64,000 nt of DNA from NCBI GenBank assembly GCA_958403905.1, contig CATXZD010000012.1, positions 24,275-88,274 of the forward strand, in the 5' to 3' direction. Positions 59,912 to 64,000 of the stretch are shown piece after piece (the first letter of the stretch is position 1; every line of letters begins with the position of its first letter). The position numbers and the translations under genes were made by a program. This DNA is from an uncultured Ruminococcus sp. GTDB taxonomy: Bacteria > Bacillota > Clostridia > Oscillospirales > Acutalibacteraceae. The notes below the pieces were generated by a model, which worked only from the letters and a program-made list of their open reading frames with translations, was not told the DNA's origin and searched no databases.

Positions 59912-62602
59912 ATGAAAGCTGTTAAACAACGGTATAAAAAACCGCTGAGCCTTGTTCTAACATTTGCTTTGATATTCAGCGTTTTCAGCATTATGCCTTT
60001 GTCTGTCTCTGCGGTAATAGGAAACTTTTTTACTGTTGATGGTTTGACCTATACTGTTACTGACGAAGTATACGGTTCATATACCGTTGGAGTTACCGGT
60101 TTTGATAACAGCACTAACGATGTTGTAATTCCCGAAAAAGTTATAAATAAAGGGGTGGAATATTCGGTAACTTCTATATCAAACACCGCATTTCAAGGCA
60201 ATACCGATATCTTATCGCTTAGTATCCCCGGTACTGTAAAGACTACTACTCCAGATTGTTTTACGGATTGCTCATCGCTTCAAAATATCACCCTTAATGA
60301 AGGTATTGAAGATATTGTTGCAGGTACATTTAGCGGAACTGCAGTAAAAGAAATAAGATTTCCTAAATCACTTATCACTATTAGAAAATTTGCATTTTCT
60401 GGCTGTCCAAATTTAAAAGAAGCATATTTTAATTCAGATGTAAATATTTTATCAAGCGTATTTTACGACTCTACTTTGATAGAAAATATATATTGTTATG
60501 GCAAAAATATTACTTTTAATTCAACAGCCTTTAAAAATACGAATACTACATTTATTTTACATGGTTATGCAGGAAGCACAGCCGAAGCATTTGCAAATAA
60601 AAAAGGCTATAACTTTGAAAAAATTAATGAAGAACCTTCAACATCGACCGAGCCTTCTACAGAAGTTACTGAACCTTCTACCGAAGCAACCGAGACTTCC
60701 ACCGAAGCAACCGAGACTTCTACCGAAGCAACCGAGACTTCTACCGAAGCAACCGAGCCTTCTACCGAGGCAACCGAGCCTTCCACAAAAGTAACCGAAC
60801 CTTCTACAGAAGTTACCGAACCTTCTACAGAAGTAACCGAGCCTTCAACAGAACCTCAGCCCACAACAGAACCTGACACTTCCATTTTTAAATGGAGAAA
60901 AATTAATAATGATACAGCTGTTGAAATAACAGGAATCAAAGACGAATATAAAATGCAGGCAGATGTTGATATTCCCGCCGAGATAAACGGACTTCCCGTT
61001 ACGGTAATCGGCACCTCTGCTTTTGAATACGGTCAGGTTATGTACCTTACAATTCCGTCTTCCGTTTTCGTTATCAACGACAGCGCATTCAAAAATTGCA
61101 GTAATTTAACAACAGTTACCTTTGCCGAAAACAGCCAGCTCCAGAAAATCGGCAACGAAGCATTTTACAGAACTAGTGCAGGCGACAGTCTTAATTCCGT
61201 TGAGCTACCCGAATCCTTAAAACTTATCGGCTACCGTGCTTTTTACAACAGAGCAAACCTGCTCACGGTTAAGGTGTATTCAAAGGACGTTTACTTTGGT
61301 GACGCAGCAAAAGGCAAGGAAGTATTTGACCTCTATACAGGAACAAGCAACTTAAAGCTCTACGGCTACACAGGCAGTACAGCTGAAACCTACGCAGCCG
61401 AAAACGGTCACTCCTTCCGCTATCTTGACCTTAACACAGACGAGTTGCAGGCACTTTACGACAAAGCAGAAGCAATTGATTCAAGCCTTTACACCGAGGA
61501 ATCATACGCTAACCTTACAACTGCTATGAAAGCCGCAAAGAGAATGCTTGCAAACAAAGACGCAACTCCTGCCGAGGTTCAACAGTGTACTTCCGACTTG
61601 CAGACAGCCATTGATAATCTTGAGATTTACGTTGCGCCCACAACTCCTATTGAATACATTGAGTATATTCTTGGAAATACTGACGGCGTTGACGGCATAA
61701 GAGTTACTGACGCTACAATAATTCAGAAACATATTGCCGAACTTGTTACACTTACAGGTGCAGATTTATTTGCAGCAGACATTAACGGTGACGGTACTGT
61801 AAGCATTGTAGATGCAACAATTCTTCAAAATTGGCTTGCAGAAAATGAAAGTGCTATGGGTTATAAAATAGGCGAGCTTATCAAAAAAGAAGTTACTCCT
61901 ACAGAGCCAGACCCGACTAACCCGACTGATCCCGAACCTCAGCCCAATATGTTCTATGTTCCGAACTACGTTTCGTGGCTTACCGATATGGGCGGAAAAA
62001 TGTGGGTTTACAATGACACTACCGCTGAATTTATGATAATGGACTACGACGGTGAAGCCGGTTGTTTCTACACAGAGCTTCCTGCCGAGTGGTCAGAGCT
62101 TTCGTTATACAGAACTCCGTACGAAACCACCGAAGAGGATTTTGACATCAACGACCCATGGAATGATGAAACTCAGTCGGGTGTTATCCTCAACAAGTGG
62201 GAACACCTCGGAAGCAGAGGCGATTATAACTGCTATAAGATTACAGGCGACGGCGAGGGAATGTACACAACCTACGACCCGAATGTTGAACCTGATGACG
62301 AAAGAACAATCTACTTTGACAACAGCCAAACAAAATGGAGCAACGTATACATTTACGGCTGGTCATTCGGAATTTATAACGAGTTTATTCAGATGGAACC
62401 CGAGGGCAACGACATCTGGTCGTATACATTCTACGATGATTTGCCTATTGACGGAGTAAAAGGCTTCCTGTTTGTCAACAGCACAAGCTGGTCGGGTGCA
62501 ACACAGACAGTTGACCTTTCAACAGAAGAAGGCAAAAATTTGTTTGTTCCCTCTTTGGGCGGCAATAAGCTGAGTGGCAAATGGGACGTTTACACCCCTT
62601 AA
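59912..62602 (+). CDS. LRR-dockerin-CBM26-like secreted protein (amylosome-type candidate)
   Basis: An 896-aa protein: signal peptide (1-34), BspA-like leucine-rich repeats (about 60-235), a TEPSTEATE-type linker (about 240-325), more leucine-rich repeats (about 340-505), a FIVAR-like helical segment (about 512-575), a type I dockerin with two calcium repeats (about 585-650; DGIRVTDATIIQKHI, DINGDGTVSIVDATILQNWL), then a Pro-rich linker and two carbohydrate-binding-like domains, the last of CBM26 type (about 795-890; YFDNSQTKWSNVYIYGWSFG). The dockerin would plug it into a cohesin scaffold. AAAGGGCG precedes the ATG. No catalytic domain is seen. Confidence 0.9.
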   Translation: MKAVKQRYKKPLSLVLTFALIFSVFSIMPLSVSAVIGNFFTVDGLTYTVTDEVYGSYTVGVTGFDNSTNDVVIPEKVINKGVEYSVTSISNTAFQGNTDILSLSIPGTVKTTTPDCFTDCSSLQNITLNEGIEDIVAGTFSGTAVKEIRFPKSLITIRKFAFSGCPNLKEAYFNSDVNILSSVFYDSTLIENIYCYGKNITFNSTAFKNTNTTFILHGYAGSTAEAFANKKGYNFEKINEEPSTSTEPSTEVTEPSTEATETSTEATETSTEATETSTEATEPSTEATEPSTKVTEPSTEVTEPSTEVTEPSTEPQPTTEPDTSIFKWRKINNDTAVEITGIKDEYKMQADVDIPAEINGLPVTVIGTSAFEYGQVMYLTIPSSVFVINDSAFKNCSNLTTVTFAENSQLQKIGNEAFYRTSAGDSLNSVELPESLKLIGYRAFYNRANLLTVKVYSKDVYFGDAAKGKEVFDLYTGTSNLKLYGYTGSTAETYAAENGHSFRYLDLNTDELQALYDKAEAIDSSLYTEESYANLTTAMKAAKRMLANKDATPAEVQQCTSDLQTAIDNLEIYVAPTTPIEYIEYILGNTDGVDGIRVTDATIIQKHIAELVTLTGADLFAADINGDGTVSIVDATILQNWLAENESAMGYKIGELIKKEVTPTEPDPTNPTDPEPQPNMFYVPNYVSWLTDMGGKMWVYNDTTAEFMIMDYDGEAGCFYTELPAEWSELSLYRTPYETTEEDFDINDPWNDETQSGVILNKWEHLGSRGDYNCYKITGDGEGMYTTYDPNVEPDDERTIYFDNSQTKWSNVYIYGWSFGIYNEFIQMEPEGNDIWSYTFYDDLPIDGVKGFLFVNSTSWSGATQTVDLSTEEGKNLFVPSLGGNKLSGKWDVYTP
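60676..60860 (+). repeat. 21-bp tandem repeats encoding a Thr/Glu/Ser/Pro linker
   Basis: About eight imperfect 21-bp units (typical unit ACCGAAGCAACCGAGACTTC plus T) code for repeated TEATETS/TEPSTEV. Near-identical units in the middle suggest recent length change. Confidence 0.8.
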
Positions 62603-62721
62603 AGCAGTTAAATTTCCATATCAAAAATCCATTTATATTTTCCGATTGATGATTTTGCTTTTCGGTTAAAATAAACGTCTCTGATTTCAACAGTTCTCCA
62701 CCTTTAAATCATTAATCGCAA

Positions 62722-62752
62722 AACGCCCCCGACAGCTGACCTACTGTCGGGG
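62722..62752 (+). terminator. Terminator of the dockerin gene
   Basis: GCCCCCGACAG pairs perfectly with CTGTCGGGGGC around a 9-nt loop. Confidence 0.8.
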
Positions 62753-62841
62753 GCAAAATATTAGGTTAAATTCTTATATATTTGTGGATTTTAAATATTG
62801 TTAAATGATTTTTGATATATTATGTTCGTCTGATATTTTTA

Positions 62842-62872
62842 AAGCCTTGCAAACTGATGTCTGCAAGGCTTT
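62842..62872. terminator. Terminator of the DUF11-like gene (bidirectional)
   Basis: AAAGCCTTGCA pairs with TGCAAGGCTTT around a 9-nt loop, 20 bp after the minus-strand stop at 62893. Confidence 0.85.
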
Positions 62873-62892
62873 TGTAGTGTTCAGAATATTTT

Positions 62893-63714
62893 TTACAGAA
62901 TAACGTCACAGCAGGCAAAATCGTTGTCAATATAGTGAGAGATAAATCTTACCTTAAATTTTCTGCTGTCACATATCGAAGTTGTTGAACCCGAAGCGTC
63001 GAGCAATTCGGGAAGTACAAACTTGATACAGCGAACTTCAACATCCTGACAGGTGGGCCTTGTGTGTTCGGGAATTGTCAGGATTTTCATACCTCGTTTA
63101 TGCTCTTTTTCTTTTGAATCTACTTCGGTGACAATTACAGCCAGAGCCACTTTTTTGTGAGGGCAAACGTTTTTCAGCGTTACGTCTACCTGAAGAATAC
63201 GTCCTAAGGATTCTAAATCTATCTTTCCTGCGTCAATCTCAACTGTATCGTCACAACCGCCGATTATAACATTTGCGGGCACAGGACAGCCCTCGGGAAC
63301 AACAACTACTCCGCATTCAACCTCAATTTTCGGCGACGGGAATGTAACCTTATGACGTTCCTTGTCAGTGTAGGTTACAGATTCGTTGGCTTCTATGCTT
63401 CCTGTACAGGAACCAACGTGCTGAACAGTAAATTCAAGTGTTGCAGTTTCACGTTTTTTGTCGCCGAGGGCTGCAATTTTCCATTCAAGTGTTTTTTCAT
63501 CAATCAGGCTTGCCGTTCCCTTTGACGGTGTTGATATTGCAACAATCTTGAAGCAGTCATCTACCTTGTCTGTAATAACAATATCCGTTGCTCCGGGTTT
63601 CCAACTGCATTTATCGTCTTCGGGTTCTGCCGTAACTGTTAATTTTATCTTAAATAATCCGCCGCATTCTATTTTTGACGGATAAACCTCTTTGTTGGAG
63701 TGCACAACTCCCAT
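62893..63714 (-). CDS. DUF11-like beta-domain protein without signal peptide
   Basis: A 273-aa protein. Residues about 5-130 look like a DUF11/conserved-repeat beta domain (VTDIVITDKVDDCFKIVAI, then TLEWKIAALGDKKRETATLEF), and the rest (about 135-273) is a second beta-rich domain with several Cys pairs (VECG, GCPVP, GGCDD, CCDVIL end). No signal peptide or membrane helix is present, odd for a DUF11-type protein, which is usually exported. AAAGGA lies 9 nt before the ATG at 63714. The ATG at 63723 is too close to the ribosome binding site. A spore-coat or storage role is possible but unproven. Confidence 0.65.
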   Translation of the reverse strand: MGVVHSNKEVYPSKIECGGLFKIKLTVTAEPEDDKCSWKPGATDIVITDKVDDCFKIVAISTPSKGTASLIDEKTLEWKIAALGDKKRETATLEFTVQHVGSCTGSIEANESVTYTDKERHKVTFPSPKIEVECGVVVVPEGCPVPANVIIGGCDDTVEIDAGKIDLESLGRILQVDVTLKNVCPHKKVALAVIVTEVDSKEKEHKRGMKILTIPEHTRPTCQDVEVRCIKFVLPELLDASGSTTSICDSRKFKVRFISHYIDNDFACCDVIL

Positions 63715-63723
63715 TAAATTCAT

Positions 63724-64000
63724 TCCTTTCCGAGCTTATATTTCACAGGCTCTATACCAATATATGCGGCAAAACAGCTGTGCGACAACAAAGTCGGCGG
63801 TGTGCCGTGTCTACACAAAAATTGCAATGCAATTTTTTAACGTGATGTGTAGGAACCCGTCACCTACGGATTTAATACGAACGTTTCCGTTACAGTCGTA
63901 ACTAATCGTAGGGACATCAGCCGTTTCCCTACGCCAACATTGATGTAAAATTCAAATGTTTTTGTTATTCATTTTGGCGAACACAGTTCGCCGCTACAGT
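63724..64000. repeat. Intergenic region of palindromic repeat units
   Basis: No gene is visible. Several short palindromes stand together: GTAGGG/CCCTAC near 63908-63936, GGCGAAC/GTTCGCC at 63974-63990, and AATTGCA/TGCAATT near 63820-63835. Such mosaic palindromes resemble mobile intergenic repeats of gut Firmicutes. The block continues past the right edge. Confidence 0.5.

Noticed and set aside
1..64000. tRNA, rRNA and CRISPR arrays
   Set aside because: None were recognised. Short tandem repeats at 60676-60860 are a coding linker, not CRISPR.

Overview
The window looks like chromosomal DNA of an AT-rich, gut-type Firmicute of the Ruminococcus/Oscillospiraceae kind. The reasons are Gram-positive signal peptides and lipoboxes, strong AGGAGG ribosome binding sites, Agr-type quorum sensing, and a dockerin protein carrying a CBM26-like starch-binding module beside a free CBM26-like secreted protein. 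Dockerin plus CBM26 recalls amylosome-forming Ruminococcus bromii, but that species name is a guess. No rRNA, tRNA or CRISPR array was seen.

Layout. 1-4.7 kb: a large secreted RHS/YD-repeat protein (minus) running off the left edge. 4.9-6.8 kb: a LytTR regulator and an AgrC-like kinase whose membrane part seems split by a frameshift. 7.0-13.9 kb: a small mobile-element module with two XRE regulators, a zinc-ribbon protein, a sigma-like factor, a candidate structured RNA, two very small proteins and three overlapping serine-recombinase genes. 14.5-22.8 kb: a clostripain-like lipoprotein, a 1117-aa lipoprotein and a divergent kinase/regulator pair with a symmetric array of candidate operators. 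22.9-24.1 kb: a decayed tyrosine integrase. 24.1-29.6 kb: an XRE-membrane protein, a heterodimeric ABC exporter and an HdeD-like protein. 29.7-39.3 kb: a 2414-aa surface protein with Calx-beta-like and Ig-like domains, divergent from another regulator/kinase pair. 39.4-40.2 kb: a NifX-like protein and a small membrane protein.

40.3-57.6 kb (minus) holds the most interesting region: an agr-like locus split into two transcription units (regulator-kinase, then AgrB-AgrD). AgrB-AgrD is followed by genes for a small secreted protein and a lipoprotein. A second copy of the same promoter and leader, without agrBD, drives a paralogous secreted protein, three lipoproteins and an ABC-2 transporter. A third lipoprotein-permease-ATPase set follows. 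Four lipoproteins share a PLCNxxxC..H..C cysteine/histidine motif. I infer a quorum-sensing-controlled envelope or export system in which the cyclic peptide made by AgrB/AgrD activates the regulator, which binds GGCACA repeats about 20 bp apart. The cargo or target of the transporters is unknown.

57.6-64 kb: a 1.2-kb noncoding stretch, a CBM26-like secreted protein whose ribosome binding site lies in a hairpin loop, an LRR-dockerin-CBM26-like cell-surface or amylosome protein, a DUF11-like protein without signal peptide, and palindromic intergenic repeats. A theme of the window is four LytTR/GHKL two-component pairs, most beside very large or numerous secreted proteins, with 20-bp-spaced direct repeats upstream of three of the candidate target groups.
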